A stretch of 54,034 bases of DNA from Photorhabdus akhurstii (GCF_018448925.1 NZ_RCWE01000018.1:46425-100458); one strand, 5' to 3'; positions 35,097 through 46,456 are shown, counted from the first letter of the stretch. Numbers and translations are program-made. The notes: a model not told the origin generated them from the letters alone.

Positions 35097-35870
35097 TCAA
35101 TTAGATTTATCTTTAATAACTTCCTGGAACTTATCATAGGTTTCAGGATTAAAAAGCGATAGAGACTCTATCTGCTCAAGCGGAAGAACATGACGAAACT
35201 GATACACACTCAAAGGCTTTGAAGTTAGTGTAATACCTTCATTCCTGTAATGATCAGCATAATTATGCTCGGCACAAAATGTCAGCGTATCTTTATCTCT
35301 GTAACCACTCATAAAAGGAATGATAACGATAGTATCGGTATCCAAATGATGAAATCTCGCTTCATCAACCATTCCAACATAAACTTTTCTCGACTTTAAA
35401 GTAATTAACAGCAACAGACCACTTTCAATTGATTCCAAAAGAAGGCTTTCAATAGCACTATTAGATGCAATTTCTTTAAAAATACCATTGCGCTTTTCAG
35501 GATTTCTAAAATCTTTCTCTGCGTTATAGGATGCACTGATACTGATCAACACGGTAAAACTTAAGATGAGAAAAGAAAAAATACTCATCCCCACTAACCG
35601 AGAGTTGAATAAATCATGAGCAAAAGTAAAAGGGATATATTTTGCACCAAAATATACAGGGATGTTCAGTAGCATCATAACAGCAAAGATTAAACAACTC
35701 AGTGTTAAAGCCAGACAAAAACCTGTGATAAGAAAAAAACCACCTTGTCGTGCTACTTCAAAGTAAGCGTTCCAACCAATGGCTTTATTTTGCTTAAATC
35801 TAGAGGGTAGATGACTATTTGTATAAACATAACCACATACTAAAACAACAATAACCACAGCTGCCCACAT
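35097..35870 (-). CDS. Membrane protein of unknown function
   Basis: 257 residues. Hydrophobic segments near the N-terminus (1-17), at about 45-75 and 93-113, then a soluble C-terminal half of about 140 residues with VYVGMVDEARFHHLDTDTIVIIPF and a final LPLEQIESLSLFNPETY. I do not recognise the family. It follows the small gene 35877-36101 on the same strand with only 6 bases between, so the two are probably one operon. Confidence 0.7.
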   Translation of the reverse strand: MWAAVVIVVLVCGYVYTNSHLPSRFKQNKAIGWNAYFEVARQGGFFLITGFCLALTLSCLIFAVMMLLNIPVYFGAKYIPFTFAHDLFNSRLVGMSIFSFLILSFTVLISISASYNAEKDFRNPEKRNGIFKEIASNSAIESLLLESIESGLLLLITLKSRKVYVGMVDEARFHHLDTDTIVIIPFMSGYRDKDTLTFCAEHNYADHYRNEGITLTSKPLSVYQFRHVLPLEQIESLSLFNPETYDKFQEVIKDKSN

Positions 35871-35876
35871 TGATAG

Positions 35877-36101
35877 TTATCCCTCTTTTTTAGTACTCAA
35901 CCACTCAACGTTTAAAGCGAAAGCCCGCTGAACATCAGGATTACAACGATTCAGAGTAACCGTTCCAGAACGATTAATGATGAACTTTTCATCTTTCTGA
36001 TCAGCATCAGAACAAGTTTCTTTATGTGCGCCAACGAGGCGTGCCATCACCCTTTCCGGAGAAACAAGAGCATATCCCATATTCTTGAAAAAACTAGACA
36101 T
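35877..36101 (-). CDS. Small hypothetical protein
   Basis: 74 residues from ATG 36101 (MSSFFKNMGYALVSPERVM), with AAGGAG 7 bases upstream; the upstream GTG in the same frame is less likely. Two Cys, no membrane segment or known motif. Six bases before the membrane-protein gene, so likely its partner. Function unknown. Confidence 0.6.
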   Translation of the reverse strand: MSSFFKNMGYALVSPERVMARLVGAHKETCSDADQKDEKFIINRSGTVTLNRCNPDVQRAFALNVEWLSTKKEG

Positions 36102-36364
36102 TTCACGCTCCTTCACTGAGTAACAAACAACTGTATCATAGTCTAATACCTGCGGTAATCACTGACAATACTTTGTTGTGTCCATTTACTGCTGATTAAG
36201 CATCTATCAACACCAGTTCATAGTAGAAGCAATTGCGTATAACCTTTGTTCTATAATGTACATCCTATAACAATAATTCATTGAAAAGACTACAGAACTA
36301 CGGACTATAAGGCACAGTGAGGCCGACTCTGATAAGCCAAACCAGAGTCAATCTGTTAACAAAA

Positions 36365-37909
36365 TTATTTACTAACAGTAAAACCCAGCATCATACCGGT
36401 ATCTTCATGTTCTAGTAGATGACAATGCGCCATAAATGGGTGTTTCGCTCCCGCAGTATGCTTGAAATGAACCAGCACTTCGCTCTCTTTACCTTCCACA
36501 TGAACAATGTCTTTCCAACCACTGCGGTGAGCGGCAGGTTTGCGGCCATTTTCACTCAAAATGCGAAAGCGGGTGCCGTGGATATGGAACGGATGCAACA
36601 TCATATCGCCAACTCCCGAAATCACCCAACGCTCATACTGCCCCTGTTTCACATCAAAAGCGGGTTCTGTTATGGAGAAAGACTGCCCATTAATGGTGTT
36701 CGCACGATGGAAATTTAATTCACTACCATGATGCATATCTCCGTGGTTCATATTCCCATGATCCATCCCCATACCAGCCATAGCCCGCTCACCGTAGCGC
36801 TGAGACAACATCATCATTCCCTGCATATCCAGACGACTGTCCATCGCCAGATGTAAATTACGCCTGTTCAGGCCCGTCAAGGAAGGCAATGCAGGAAGCG
36901 TGGTAAGCCGCTCCGACAGTATTGTACGGCTAGAAAAAAGCTGAGGTTGAATACGTAAAACAGGTAACGGTTGATCAAATGGCGGTAATGTCATTCCTAT
37001 CTGAACCACAGGTAAAGTCACCAGATCGAAAGTTTTTCCATCAAACGTATTCACCAATACCTCAAAACGCTCTCCCGGCAGAATCGATAATTCATTAACC
37101 GCAACCGGCTCCGCTAACAAGCCGCCATCACTGGCAACAACATACAATTCACGACCATCACTGACCGCAATATTCAGACTGCGGGCATTACAACCATTCA
37201 GCAAACGCAAACGTAACCAACCACGTGGCGCAATATGCTGAGGTAAAACAACGCCATTGGTCAGCATTATATCGCCAAACCAACCGACAGCAGCGCTCAT
37301 CACATCCAGTTGATAATCAATCTGCCCCTCTTTATTCAGGCGCTTATCCTGCAACACCACCGGAATATCATCCACGCCCCATCGATTTGGCAACCCCGTA
37401 TTAATACTGTTTTCATCTTCAATCAATACTAATCCACCAAGCCCCATTGCAACCTGATAACCCGTCTTGCCATGTGTATGCGGATGGAACCAACAAGTCG
37501 CCTCCGGTTGTTCAGGAGTAAAACTAACGGTTCGGCTCCCACCTGGCGCAATCATCGCATGCGGGCCGCCATCGGCTTCCCCTGTAATCTCCAGACCATG
37601 CCAATGAACTGTGGTCTCTTCTGGTAGATGATTAAGAATATCAATAGTGACAGGTTTACCTGACGTCAATTTCAATGTCGGCCCCAGTAAATCACCGTTG
37701 TAACCCCAAGTTTTAGTCACCTTTCCTGCTTTAAAACTGGATTTTCCCGCTTTGATTTCAATAGCGATTTTACCTGCCGCATCTGGCTCTAATTGTGGAG
37801 GAATGGGCAGTGTTGGATAAGATTCAGCAAAGGAGAAACGGCTCCAGACAGGCAACATGCTGGATGCACCAATAACCGCGCTTAATCTGATAAAATCACG
37901 TCGTTGCAT
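36365..37909 (-). CDS. cueO: Multicopper oxidase CueO
   Basis: 514 residues. Periplasmic cuprous oxidase for copper tolerance. Twin-arginine signal [12 protein letters not shown]; copper ligands in [20 protein letters not shown] and [14 protein letters not shown] Met/His-rich insert (about residues 355-400: [14 protein letters not shown]) covers the substrate site as in E. coli CueO. Start ATG 37909 has AGGA upstream and matches E. coli. A CueR-type promoter lies upstream at 37969-37999. Gene order cueO-yacC-speE-speD is as in E. coli; the gcd gene found there beside hpt is absent. Confidence 0.97.
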   Translation of the reverse strand: MQRRDFIRLSAVIGASSMLPVWSRFSFAESYPTLPIPPQLEPDAAGKIAIEIKAGKSSFKAGKVTKTWGYNGDLLGPTLKLTSGKPVTIDILNHLPEETTVHWHGLEITGEADGGPHAMIAPGGSRTVSFTPEQPEATCWFHPHTHGKTGYQVAMGLGGLVLIEDENSINTGLPNRWGVDDIPVVLQDKRLNKEGQIDYQLDVMSAAVGWFGDIMLTNGVVLPQHIAPRGWLRLRLLNGCNARSLNIAVSDGRELYVVASDGGLLAEPVAVNELSILPGERFEVLVNTFDGKTFDLVTLPVVQIGMTLPPFDQPLPVLRIQPQLFSSRTILSERLTTLPALPSLTGLNRRNLHLAMDSRLDMQGMMMLSQRYGERAMAGMGMDHGNMNHGDMHHGSELNFHRANTINGQSFSITEPAFDVKQGQYERWVISGVGDMMLHPFHIHGTRFRILSENGRKPAAHRSGWKDIVHVEGKESEVLVHFKHTAGAKHPFMAHCHLLEHEDTGMMLGFTVSK

Positions 37910-37968
37910 ATCAATTTCCTGATTAAATCGGCAAAAAATAAACAATAAAAAAACATTTCATAAAAGGA

Positions 37969-37999
37969 AACGTAAAGGTTACCCTTACAGGAAGGTCAA
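37969..37999 (-). promoter_or_regulatory. CueR-type copper-responsive promoter of cueO
   Basis: On the minus strand: TTGACC (37994-37999), a 19-bp spacer, then TACGTT (37969-37974). The spacer contains CTTCCTGTAAGGGTAACC, close to the CueR box of E. coli cueO (ACCTTCC...). Long 19-bp spacing is the hallmark of MerR-family activated promoters. Confidence 0.75.
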
Positions 38000-38114
38000 G
38001 CAGAGGGAATGTGATTTAAGTCGATCTTTACAATAATTTAAAAAAATAAATTTTACCTAACAAAGATATTAATATGTTAACTTAATATGACATGGATTGA
38101 TTATAATAATACAA

Positions 38115-38462
38115 ATGCGAAAATTAGCTCTCTTGACTTACATACTGGTTCTGTTCGGTTTTTCCCACCCCGCAAAAGCGCTGACAGAAAATGAAGCTGA
38201 AGATCTGGCGGATCTGACGGCGGTGTTTATCTACCTGAAATATGACTGTGGTTACAGCCAAATTCCTGACCGGGAAATTAAACGAGCCATTATTTATTTT
38301 GCTCAGCGTAATAAGTGGGATTTAACGAATTACAACAGCCAATTGATGGACAAACTCAATGAAGAAAGCTACCAGGATTTAAAAGGAATTTACCTGTCCA
38401 ATGCGATAAAGTGCCATGCTCTCGCCAGAGATTCGCTGAGTTTATTCGCCTACGTTAAATAG
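38115..38462 (+). CDS. yacC: YacC family pilotin-like protein
   Basis: 115 residues, equal in length to E. coli YacC. Signal peptide MRKLALLTYILVLFGFSHPAKA, then a mature helical domain with two Cys (YDCGYSQIPD and IKCHALA) that would form the disulfide typical of PulS/OutS-like pilotins. ATG 38115 is preferred to an upstream TTG. Divergent from cueO and followed by speE. Confidence 0.88.
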   Translation: MRKLALLTYILVLFGFSHPAKALTENEAEDLADLTAVFIYLKYDCGYSQIPDREIKRAIIYFAQRNKWDLTNYNSQLMDKLNEESYQDLKGIYLSNAIKCHALARDSLSLFAYVK

Positions 38463-38574
38463 TGCTTTTCCTCATCCCCCGAAAGGGGTAAATTTCACCG
38501 TGCAACTATGAGAATTGTTGGCTATTATATGCACCCAATTTTCATGACTGTCACAGTGGAGGAAAAGCCGGGAT

Positions 38575-39438
38575 ATGTCGCAAAAAGAAATTTGGTACGA
38601 AACCCTGCACGCCAACTTTGGTCAGTATTTTTCCGTCGATAAAGTGCTTTATCGCGATAAAACTGAGCATCAGGATTTGATTATCTTCGAAAACGCGGCA
38701 TTAGGCCGCATTATGGCGCTGGACGGCACAGTACAAACCACTGAACGTGATGAATTTATCTACCACGAAATGATGGCTCATGTTCCTTTGTTTGCCCACG
38801 GAAACGCCAAACGAGTACTGATTATCGGCGGTGGTGATGGCGGTATGTTACGTGAAGTCTGCCGTCATCAATATCTTGAAAGCATCACGATGGTTGAAAT
38901 CGATGCTGGTGTCGTTGAATTCTGCCGTCAGTATCTGCCTAACCATAATGCCGGTGCTTACGATGATCCACGTTTCAATTTGATCATTGACGATGGCGTT
39001 AATTTCGTTAATACCACTGATCAGAAATTCGATGTCATTATCTCTGACTGCACGGACCCGATTGGGCCTGGTGAAGGATTATTTACCTCCGAATTCTATC
39101 AAGGTTGCCAACGCTGCCTGAATGAAGGCGGCATCTTTGTTGCCCAAAATGGTGTTTGTTTCCTGCAACAGGACGAAGCAGTAACCAGCCATAAAAAATT
39201 GAGCAACTATTTTGCTGACAGCGGTTTCTATCAGGCTGCGATTCCAACCTATTATGGTGGAATTATGACCTTTGCCTGGGCGAGCCAGAACCCGGCACTA
39301 CGCCATGTGGATCTGGCGACATTGCAACAGCGCTTTAACAACGCAGGCTTTACCTGCCGTTACTACAATCCAGCCGTTCATACCGGTAGCTTTGCTCTAC
39401 CACAATATCTGCTGGATGCACTATCCGAGAACCCATAA
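38575..39438 (+). CDS. speE: Spermidine synthase
   Basis: 287 residues. Transfers aminopropyl from decarboxylated S-adenosylmethionine to putrescine. Motifs: [51 protein letters not shown] with catalytic Asp. GGAGG upstream of ATG. speD follows 28 bases later, so both spermidine genes share a transcript. Confidence 0.97.
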   Translation: MSQKEIWYETLHANFGQYFSVDKVLYRDKTEHQDLIIFENAALGRIMALDGTVQTTERDEFIYHEMMAHVPLFAHGNAKRVLIIGGGDGGMLREVCRHQYLESITMVEIDAGVVEFCRQYLPNHNAGAYDDPRFNLIIDDGVNFVNTTDQKFDVIISDCTDPIGPGEGLFTSEFYQGCQRCLNEGGIFVAQNGVCFLQQDEAVTSHKKLSNYFADSGFYQAAIPTYYGGIMTFAWASQNPALRHVDLATLQQRFNNAGFTCRYYNPAVHTGSFALPQYLLDALSENP

Positions 39439-39466
39439 TCACCCATTAGCCAGGAGGTGAAATAAA

Positions 39467-40261
39467 TTGCACAAGCTGAAATTGCACGGCTTTAATAACC
39501 TGACAAAAAGCCTGAGTTTTTGTATTTACGATATCTGTTATGCAAAAAGCCAAGCTGATCGGGATAGTTATATCGCTTATATTGACGAACAATATAACGC
39601 TAACCGTTTAACGGAAATTCTCAGCGAAACCTGTTCGATCATTGGTGCAAATATTTTGAATATCGCCCGCCAGGACTATGAGCCGCAAGGGGCAAGCGTC
39701 ACCATTCTCGTCAGCGAAGAGCCGATGGACCCAAAGGATGTCGACAATACTGAAAATCCCGGTCCGTTACCTAATTCCGTCGTTGCTCATTTGGATAAGA
39801 GCCATATCTGCGTTCACACTTATCCAGAGAGCCATCCGGGCGGCGGCATATGCACTTTCAGAGCTGATATTGAAGTATCAACCTGCGGTGTTATTTCACC
39901 TCTCAAAGCGCTGAACTATCTGATCCACAAATTAGAATCAGATATTGTCACGATGGATTACCGCGTCCGTGGTTTCACCAGAGATGTAAATGGCATGAAA
40001 CACTATATCGATCACGAAATCAGCTCGATTCAGAATTATATGACCGAGGAAGTGCAATCGCAGTATTACATGATGGATGTTAATATTTATCAGGAAAATC
40101 TATTTCATACAAAAATGATGCTAAAAAGATTTGACCTGAATGATTACCTATTTAATGCCACACCAGAGCAACTGAGTGAAACGGAAAAGCAGGAAATTAC
40201 CCATCTCTTGAAAAAAGAGATACAAGAAATCTATTATGGACGTAATTTACCCGCTGTTTAG
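39467..40261 (+). CDS. speD: S-adenosylmethionine decarboxylase proenzyme
   Basis: 264 residues, the E. coli length. Provides the aminopropyl donor for SpeE. The proenzyme cleaves between Lys111 and Ser112 in [10 protein letters not shown], and Ser112 becomes the pyruvoyl cofactor. Start is a TTG (39467-39469) with AGGAGGTGA upstream; no suitable ATG exists and the N-terminus then matches E. coli. Confidence 0.96.
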   Translation: MHKLKLHGFNNLTKSLSFCIYDICYAKSQADRDSYIAYIDEQYNANRLTEILSETCSIIGANILNIARQDYEPQGASVTILVSEEPMDPKDVDNTENPGPLPNSVVAHLDKSHICVHTYPESHPGGGICTFRADIEVSTCGVISPLKALNYLIHKLESDIVTMDYRVRGFTRDVNGMKHYIDHEISSIQNYMTEEVQSQYYMMDVNIYQENLFHTKMMLKRFDLNDYLFNATPEQLSETEKQEITHLLKKEIQEIYYGRNLPAV

Positions 40262-40272
40262 TTAATATTTAG

Positions 40273-40306
40273 CTGGCAGGCGCCAATATTCACTGGCATC
40301 TGCCAG
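40273..40306 (+). terminator. Hairpin after speD
   Basis: CTGGCAG (40273-40279) pairs with CTGCCAG (40300-40306), with GTTTT shortly after. Likely end of the speED transcript. Confidence 0.55.
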
Positions 40307-40371
40307 ATCAGTTTTAGCTGATATATTCTCAGCAATTTGATCCATTAACTATATTAATAGGATATTCCATA

Positions 40372-40911
40372 TTACCCGGTTAAAACATTACTCGTTGTAA
40401 TCTCAGCGCCATAAATGGTTTTAAGATAATTAAGAGCATCCTCTTGATCAACACCGGGAAAAACACACACAGCATCTGACAAAATTTTGATTCGATAACC
40501 GCGTATAAACGCGCCATAGGCCGTATGTCTGACGCAACAATGGGTATGCTGGCCGGTTAACACAACTTCCGTCACACCATATACTTTCAAAACCTCTTCC
40601 AGTTCGGTTCCATCGAAAGCCCCATAAAATCGCTTGGGCAAAACAATTTCACGCTCCGTCCCAATAGGAGCCAATGTTTCAATGACATTAGCACCTGGCG
40701 TTCCAGCCATTGCATGTCTGCCCCAAATACTCATTTCCCGATCATCAGCTCGATGAGCGTCATTAGCATAAACCACCAGCCAATCACGATGGTTCCGAGC
40801 ATGATCAATCAGCCGCTTGATTACCGGTACGATCTTCATCGCATCCGCCTCATTGGCGAGTACTCCTGTGACAAAATCGTTCAGCATGTCAATTACGATC
40901 AACGCTTTCAT
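40372..40911 (-). CDS. Isochorismatase/nicotinamidase-family cysteine hydrolase
   Basis: 179 residues. Catalytic triad of the family: Asp8 (VIDMLNDF), Lys93 (LPKRFYGAF) and Cys126 (THCCVRHT). The cis-peptide region TGQHTHCC is typical. The substrate cannot be told from sequence: nicotinamide, isochorismate and carbamoyl compounds are all used by the family. No neighbouring gene points to a pathway. Single gene, convergent with speD. Confidence 0.85.
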   Translation of the reverse strand: MKALIVIDMLNDFVTGVLANEADAMKIVPVIKRLIDHARNHRDWLVVYANDAHRADDREMSIWGRHAMAGTPGANVIETLAPIGTEREIVLPKRFYGAFDGTELEEVLKVYGVTEVVLTGQHTHCCVRHTAYGAFIRGYRIKILSDAVCVFPGVDQEDALNYLKTIYGAEITTSNVLTG

Positions 40912-40965
40912 TAGTTTTGTCCTTTAAATAGATTTTAAAAAAACAATATTTCCCAAAACAATCAC

Positions 40966-40995
40966 TGCCCCGAATAAAGTCGTTTATTCGGGGCA
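40966..40995. terminator. Strong hairpin at the end of the aga operon
   Basis: TGCCCCGAATAAA (40966-40978) and TTTATTCGGGGCA (40983-40995) form a perfect 13-bp stem with GTCG loop, just after the alpha-galactosidase-like gene. Confidence 0.75.
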
Positions 40996-41012
40996 ATTTA
41001 ATAACACTGTGA

Positions 41013-42917
41013 TTATTTCGATGGCGTCAAAGAAAAGGTCAGTGTCTCTAACGGTTGAAGGGTAATCAGCGCTGTTTTATTGATAAATTTCGGCAACGAG
41101 TTGTTCTCGCCATAATCGATATTAACGTCATATACCGAAGGTTGATCATCAGGCAATTCGAGATCGCTTTGCAAATCCAGATAATATTGTTTCACTTCAT
41201 CAGCAGGATTGCGCAAAGTGATAATCGACTTTTTCGGACTCCAGGCTCCCCAACCGTACACCGCTAGGTCGGTGGGATCTTTACCAATCCAATGGGTATC
41301 AAACAGCACATCTTTATTCTTCTCTGACCATTTCGCCGCGTTTGCCAGCGTATCCCAATCCTCGGTGGTCAACAGTTCAGGCGTAACATACATCTCCTGT
41401 AACTGAGTGCCGCTGCCAAAATAGCTCCAAACCTGATCGGCAAAATCTTTAGGTGACTGTTTATCCAGATGCTTAGCCTGTTTAGCATAAACAATGCCAT
41501 GCAGCATCAATGAATTCAGTGGGAACAGCGGTCCCTTTGTTACGACATTACGATAAGTTTCCGCATCACGATAGGTAAGCCACTGCTGCACTTTGGAACC
41601 TGTACCGAGAAACTCCACATCATAGCCGCCACGCCAAATAGAATCGGCGAAAAATAGCCAGGAAGGCGTGGCCTTGGTGCCTGTGGTCAAGTTGATAAAC
41701 AGTTCATTGCCTGTATTGCGCATATCTTCAATAAGATGGATAGCGGCATCAAAATCACTGGTGAATGAACTCCCTTTAATCACACGATCAGCATTGCCGG
41801 TGCCGTCCAGCTTAAACATGGATACATTTTGTTGTTGAATCAGGTTGAGCACCCGGTTATGGAAATTGGCGTAGTAATTAGGGCCTGAAAGCGCAAATCT
41901 GCCATCTATCACTTCATAACCAAACTCCTCCGCATGAGAAACACGCTGCTCACCCGGTTTACCATAACCGCCCCAAGGAGAGAGCCAAATACCTAAACGA
42001 GCATGATATTGATCTGCTTCCTTCTTAAGATTTTTGAACTCATGGGGAAATGCCTGACTAAAACCCCAATCTCCTTTAAGGTTATCCCAACCATCATCAA
42101 ACAGATAACCACCCAACTTCACACCGCGCTTAGTCACCAACTCCTGCCCAAACTGTTTGATACGCGTCAACGACTCTTGTTCGGTATAAGGAGTGAAGAA
42201 ACCAATATCGTACCAAGAGTTGTAATGTAGGTAAGGACTATATTGACGCGGACGAGCATTGTTCAAAAACTCATTGACGTTACGCCGCAATTGCCCTTGC
42301 TGATAAACACCAACATATGTCTTATAACTTAACGTTTTCCCCGGCTCGAGCGGGATAGAGAGCGCAATTTTTTGCGAAGCGCTCCCTTTATAAGCCTCAG
42401 TGGTAATCAATGGATTACCGGGAACAATAAAGAAGCTATCGCTGACAATCGGTGAACTGGCGATAGAGCCGTGGACAAAAGGGACTTTAGTGCGAAATGG
42501 CATCAACGAGACAGAGCTGAGCTCTAACGCGTTTTCCTGCGGTGTAATAGTGATTTCAAACGAGCCGTACTTATCTTTATCCTCCACCGTAATGATATTT
42601 TTTACCTGAATGTCGCCATGTTTCAGGGAGACAACAATACGATTGCGCTTTTTGCTGATATCAGTAATCTGAAAATCTTTAGTAGTGAGTTTTTCTCCTG
42701 ATTTCAACGTGATTTCAAACAGATTATCAATGATGATGTGATCGTGGTTTTTTGGATTTTCAAATTTTAATTGCGTCACTTTACCATGTTCGTCGCTAAC
42801 AGTTACATGGTAATTATTACCGTCCAACAACCAGCTATCTGCCCAGACTGGCGTGTTATACAACACGGAACTCGCTAATAAACTCAACGTAATTCTATTT
42901 AACGTTCTTATTTTCAC
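41013..42917 (-). CDS. Secreted alpha-galactosidase-like glycoside hydrolase
   Basis: 634 residues from a GTG at 42915-42917 with AAGGAA upstream; the protein then begins with a Sec signal peptide (KIRTLNRITLSLLAS ... VWA). N-terminal beta-sandwich, then a (beta/alpha)8 barrel with GGYLFDDGWD, LGIWLSPWGGYG and MFKLDGTGN, the last likely carrying the nucleophile Asp of clan GH-D (GH27/GH36) enzymes, and a beta C-terminal domain. It closes the aga operon, 38 bp after kbaY. An export signal plus aga genes suggests it releases alpha-linked galactose or N-acetylgalactosamine outside the inner membrane. Family membership is by motif only. Confidence 0.75.
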   Translation of the reverse strand: MKIRTLNRITLSLLASSVLYNTPVWADSWLLDGNNYHVTVSDEHGKVTQLKFENPKNHDHIIIDNLFEITLKSGEKLTTKDFQITDISKKRNRIVVSLKHGDIQVKNIITVEDKDKYGSFEITITPQENALELSSVSLMPFRTKVPFVHGSIASSPIVSDSFFIVPGNPLITTEAYKGSASQKIALSIPLEPGKTLSYKTYVGVYQQGQLRRNVNEFLNNARPRQYSPYLHYNSWYDIGFFTPYTEQESLTRIKQFGQELVTKRGVKLGGYLFDDGWDNLKGDWGFSQAFPHEFKNLKKEADQYHARLGIWLSPWGGYGKPGEQRVSHAEEFGYEVIDGRFALSGPNYYANFHNRVLNLIQQQNVSMFKLDGTGNADRVIKGSSFTSDFDAAIHLIEDMRNTGNELFINLTTGTKATPSWLFFADSIWRGGYDVEFLGTGSKVQQWLTYRDAETYRNVVTKGPLFPLNSLMLHGIVYAKQAKHLDKQSPKDFADQVWSYFGSGTQLQEMYVTPELLTTEDWDTLANAAKWSEKNKDVLFDTHWIGKDPTDLAVYGWGAWSPKKSIITLRNPADEVKQYYLDLQSDLELPDDQPSVYDVNIDYGENNSLPKFINKTALITLQPLETLTFSLTPSK

Positions 42918-42955
42918 AGCAGTTTCCTTATAGTCAGAATAAAAAAACAGAACCG

Positions 42956-43825
<870 letters not shown>

Positions 43826-44260
43826 TTAAATGCCATCCAGATTCGGGCTGTCATACCTTCGTTTCTGTTGTTCATGCCACAGGCTGGTTAATCCCCGCCG
43901 CCCACATTCCAGCGCCATATCACGAAATGTTTCCAGAGTTATATCTTCACGATCCAGCATCATCTCTACCGCCAATTGCATATTAGTACCGGTGATAACT
44001 TCATAACATGGATTAGCTATTGCCAGTTGCGCCGCCTGCCGGAACGGTGATCCACCCAGTAAGTCACTGAGAATAATGACACCTTCACCACTATCACAGG
44101 CGGCGCAAGCCGCCTGTAACAACAGCAATAATTGTTGCGTACTGATTCCCTCAGGAAAATCGACAGCGCAGCACTGAGGTTGTCGTCCGACGACTTGTTC
44201 CACTGCCTGCAACAACCCACTGGCGAAATGCCCATGACCGGTGATTACAATACCTAACAT
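43826..44260 (-). CDS. agaF: PTS IIA component, mannose family (AgaF)
   Basis: 144 residues. MLGIVITGHGHFASGL holds the phosphorylated His at residue 9. EGVIILSDLLGGSPF is the family motif. Transfers phosphate from HPr to the IIB subunit. Ten bases before kbaY, after the IID gene. Confidence 0.92.
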   Translation of the reverse strand: MLGIVITGHGHFASGLLQAVEQVVGRQPQCCAVDFPEGISTQQLLLLLQAACAACDSGEGVIILSDLLGGSPFRQAAQLAIANPCYEVITGTNMQLAVEMMLDREDITLETFRDMALECGRRGLTSLWHEQQKRRYDSPNLDGI

Positions 44261-44282
44261 TCCCTCTCCTCAGCGCCATTTA

Positions 44283-45176
44283 TTAAAGAAAACCAACAAA
44301 CTTCCCTACAATCCCGATCACAACGGTCAAACCAATTAATTTGATCGGGGAAAATCCCTTTTTCATCAACCAAAACACCAGCAAAGTGAAACACAACGGC
44401 AATAAGTTCGGCATCAGTTTGTCCAGCACATCCTTCTGCAACGCCACACTGGCCTTACCGGCATTTACCACCACCGGCGTCGAGAGATGGACATAGGAAG
44501 CCACCAACGCCCCGATTACCGTCATTCCCACAATCGAAGCAGCATGGGAGATCTTTTTGGTATGCTTTTTCAACAATGTCAACGCGCTGGTTCCTGCCCG
44601 ATAGCCATAATGAGCCAGACCAAAACGCAAGCCGAAATGCACGATATTGAACAACAGCAGGAATATAATGGGACCGAATAGACTGCCTTGTAGCGCCAGA
44701 GAAGCCCCGATACCCGCGCAGATAGGCAGCAGAGTCAACCAGAACAATGCATCGCCAATCCCACCGAGCGGCCCCATCAGCGCCACTTTCACCGCGCGAA
44801 TAGTGGAAATTTTTTCTTTATTCCTCTCCATTGCCAGCACCAACCCAGACAGGAAGGTGACATCAAACGGATGCACATTGATAAACTCCATATGCATCTT
44901 CATAGAATTTGAAAGATCTTGCGGATTCTTGTGAATCTTACGCAGACCAGGGATCAAGGTGTACAACCAGCCTCCCGCCTGCATACGCTCATAGTTAAAT
45001 GATGCCTGTAGCAACAAAGAGCGCCACGCCATACGATTCAAATCGCCGTTGGTCAGATCCTCACTCGGTATCGTGTCCTGATAATCATCCTGCTCAACCT
45101 GACTGGTTGCCAGCGCCTGCGCCATCCTGTTCTCAGCTTTAGCGGCCATAGCCGCATCGGTGTCGTTAAATGCCAT
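44283..45176 (-). CDS. agaE: PTS IID component, mannose family (AgaE)
   Basis: 297 residues. Long cytoplasmic N-terminal half with RSLLLQASFNYERMQAGG, then membrane segments in the C-terminal half (GPLGGIGDALFWLTLLPI). Forms the membrane channel with IIC. Its start overlaps the end of the IIC gene by 11 bases. Named AgaE rather than AgaD because its IIB and IIC partners look closer to AgaV and AgaW. Confidence 0.88.
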   Translation of the reverse strand: MAFNDTDAAMAAKAENRMAQALATSQVEQDDYQDTIPSEDLTNGDLNRMAWRSLLLQASFNYERMQAGGWLYTLIPGLRKIHKNPQDLSNSMKMHMEFINVHPFDVTFLSGLVLAMERNKEKISTIRAVKVALMGPLGGIGDALFWLTLLPICAGIGASLALQGSLFGPIIFLLLFNIVHFGLRFGLAHYGYRAGTSALTLLKKHTKKISHAASIVGMTVIGALVASYVHLSTPVVVNAGKASVALQKDVLDKLMPNLLPLCFTLLVFWLMKKGFSPIKLIGLTVVIGIVGKFVGFL

Positions 45177-45963
45177 CTTCCATCTCCTGAGATTGAGTGT
45201 GAGATTGAGTGGTAGACACGCTGCGTTCAGCGGCCTCTTCCATACGGGAACGGTTAAAGAAATCGATCAATGCAATCGCAAAAGCGCCAAGTGCTACAGC
45301 AATAATCGGCATATTAAGGAAGGTGACTGAAACGAAACCCAGAATGAAATAAGCGATATAGGTCTTTTTCATCATGATCTTCATCAGCATAGAAAAACCA
45401 ATCGCAGGCATCATGCCACCCGCAACCGCCAAACCATCCAACAACCATTGCGGCGCCTTCCGTACCATGACGCTGGCAGCGTCAGCACCGAAATAGACCG
45501 GCAGAAATGCCACGATAAAGTAGAAACAAAACAGAATGGCGATACCCAGATAATTCACGCGCTCCACGCCACGCCAGTTCAACGCTTTTACCATCTGATC
45601 GCATTTATGCATCATAGGTGAGAAGACGGTAAACAACAGAGTGATACAACCTTGTACTGCAATGGAAAATGGCACCGCTATACCAATCGCGACTTTAGGA
45701 TCAGCCCCCGTCAAAATGGCAAACGCGGTACCAATCACCCCGCCAATCACCACATTTGGCGGTTGAGCGCCTGCCAGCGGCACCATGCCCATCCAGACTA
45801 ATTCCAGCGAGCCACCCACTAACAAACCCGTCTGTACATCCCCTAAAATCAACCCAACCAACGGCCCAATTACCACTGGACGATGAAAATGAGTCAACCC
45901 ATCGAACAGATCCACCCCGGCTAAGCCAGCCAACAACCCAATCAATATCGCATCAATCAGCAT
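45166..45963 (-). CDS. agaW: PTS IIC component, mannose family (AgaW)
   Basis: 265 residues with many membrane segments. FDGLTHFHRPVVIGPLVGL and LELVWMGMVPLAGAQPPNV match AgaW-type IIC proteins of the N-acetylgalactosamine system. The Glu-rich hydrophilic tail overlaps the next gene. Sugar translocation subunit. Confidence 0.9.
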   Translation of the reverse strand: MLIDAILIGLLAGLAGVDLFDGLTHFHRPVVIGPLVGLILGDVQTGLLVGGSLELVWMGMVPLAGAQPPNVVIGGVIGTAFAILTGADPKVAIGIAVPFSIAVQGCITLLFTVFSPMMHKCDQMVKALNWRGVERVNYLGIAILFCFYFIVAFLPVYFGADAASVMVRKAPQWLLDGLAVAGGMMPAIGFSMLMKIMMKKTYIAYFILGFVSVTFLNMPIIAVALGAFAIALIDFFNRSRMEEAAERSVSTTQSHTQSQEMEDGI

Positions 45964-45973
45964 AACTCACCCC

Positions 45974-46456
45974 TCACACCAGCAATTTGGCGATAGGTTC
46001 TCCCGCTTCATCCGGCACCCGCCGAATTTCGCAAGTGACGCCCAGTTGCTCCAGTTCACGAAACACCACCACGTCACTGTCATCAACCGAAACCGTCTTA
46101 TGGATTTGACGCTTTCCCTCAGAAAAATGCATATTGCCCACGTTAACGAAGCGGATCGGTACTCCGCCCTTTACCAGCGTCAGTACATCCTGCGGCGTTT
46201 TACAGACGATGAAAATTTTCTGGCGTTCAGCCGCTTTATGAATCACATCAATGGTTTTTTGCAGGGTGAAATAACGCGTCTGAACCCCATCAGAAACCAC
46301 CATATCCATCAGATTTTGCTGCATCAAATCACCGGCAGCTTGATCGTTAGCCACCAATACCAAATTGGCCCCCAGTGAATTGGTCCAGGTCACACCGACT
46401 TGACCGTGCACCAACCGGTTATCAATTCGGGTCATTAAAATATTCGGTATCGACAT
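45974..46456 (-). CDS. agaV: PTS IIB component, mannose family (AgaV)
   Basis: 160 residues from ATG 46456 with CAGGAG upstream. RIDNRLVHGQVGVTW carries the phosphorylated His. The body (ANLVLVANDQAAGD, KTPQDVLTLVKGGVP) resembles AgaV of the GalNAc-specific transporter more than AgaB of the galactosamine one, from memory of the E. coli proteins. Its start lies inside the end of agaS (35-base overlap). Confidence 0.9.
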   Translation of the reverse strand: MSIPNILMTRIDNRLVHGQVGVTWTNSLGANLVLVANDQAAGDLMQQNLMDMVVSDGVQTRYFTLQKTIDVIHKAAERQKIFIVCKTPQDVLTLVKGGVPIRFVNVGNMHFSEGKRQIHKTVSVDDSDVVVFRELEQLGVTCEIRRVPDEAGEPIAKLLV

